Shown one piece after another: positions 5,476 to 5,494 of a stretch of DNA of 5,494 nt; the stretch's first letter is position 1; the number at the start of each line of letters is the position of its first letter. The notes beneath the pieces are model-generated. The model searched no databases, was not told the DNA's origin, and saw only the letters and a list, made by a program, of their open reading frames with translations. The DNA comes from CAYYFX01 sp964571855 (GTDB lineage: Bacteria; ARS69): assembly GCA_964571855.1 (NCBI GenBank), contig CAZNDO010000047.1, positions 1 through 5,494 on the forward strand, given 5' to 3'. A program made the translations under genes and the position numbers.

Positions 5476-5494
5476 GAGCCCCGTCGTGAGCGAG
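5441..5494 (+). repeat. Right copy of 54-bp inverted edge repeat (probable IS terminus)
   Basis: This is the exact reverse complement of 2-55, running to the last base of the window. Its inner edge, TGAGCCGCCCCC, falls within the 3' end of the PIN gene (after GAGTTTCTCGAGG) and supplies that gene's last codons and its TGA stop at 5473-5475. Two copies facing outward in inverted orientation fit either two insertions of the same element or an assembly break at a shared repeat node. Target-site duplications cannot be checked because the far sides are outside the window. Confidence 0.8.

Noticed and set aside
1..5494. CRISPR array, tRNA or rRNA gene
   Set aside because: No regularly spaced short direct repeats, cloverleaf with a CCA/TTC-loop pattern, or rRNA-like conserved stretches were seen on either strand.

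Overview
This 5,494-base piece is very GC-rich and low in coding density. It reads as a complete metagenomic contig from an uncultivated, probably Gram-negative bacterium. Two genes encode exported proteins, one an M6-type metalloprotease and one a small beta-rich protein ending in WGRMKAMYR. From memory, short Trp-Gly/Lys/Tyr-Arg tails of this kind occur in secreted proteins of Eisenbacteria-like lineages. That taxonomic hint is weak and rests on recall, not on a search.

Layout. On the minus strand at 53-796 is the N-terminal part of an M6-like secreted metalloprotease. It is cut exactly inside its HExxH zinc motif by a repeat at the window edge. About 0.5 kb of intergenic DNA follows, then a fragment of a HARE-HTH (winged-helix) protein whose 5' end is decayed or frameshifted (coding-like from about 1312-1364, clean domain 1493-1717). 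After a roughly 900-base GC-rich gap comes a small secreted protein (2614-3285) with a good extended -10 promoter. A second, hairpin-dense gap (3286-3652) leads into a complete tyrosine recombinase (3653-4525). A PIN-domain ribonuclease-like protein (4621-5475) closes the window, and its last codons lie inside a second, inverted copy of the edge repeat.

Two pieces of non-coding structure stand out. First, the two window ends carry an exact 54-bp inverted repeat (2-55 and 5441-5494), which truncates the protease at one end and supplies the last codons of the PIN gene at the other. This is best explained by two copies of a multicopy insertion element, into which the assembly ran and stopped. 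Its inner edge, TGAGCCGCCCCC, resembles IS3-family termini. Second, the two long gaps each contain a copy of a diverged, structured element (about 2211-2295 and 3366-3478). Each copy has two hairpins followed by a nearly invariant box, CGATCGCGCCACACARGCCC. One copy lies directly upstream of the recombinase and the other upstream of the secreted-protein gene.

The genes do not form an obvious pathway. The mix of a recombinase, an unpaired PIN protein, a decayed HARE-HTH gene, long gaps and disrupted genes at both ends is typical of an accessory or mobile region. The most interesting hypothesis is that the structured repeats are recombination sites or carriers linked to the recombinase, in a loose cassette-like layout. 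Two copies alone cannot prove this.
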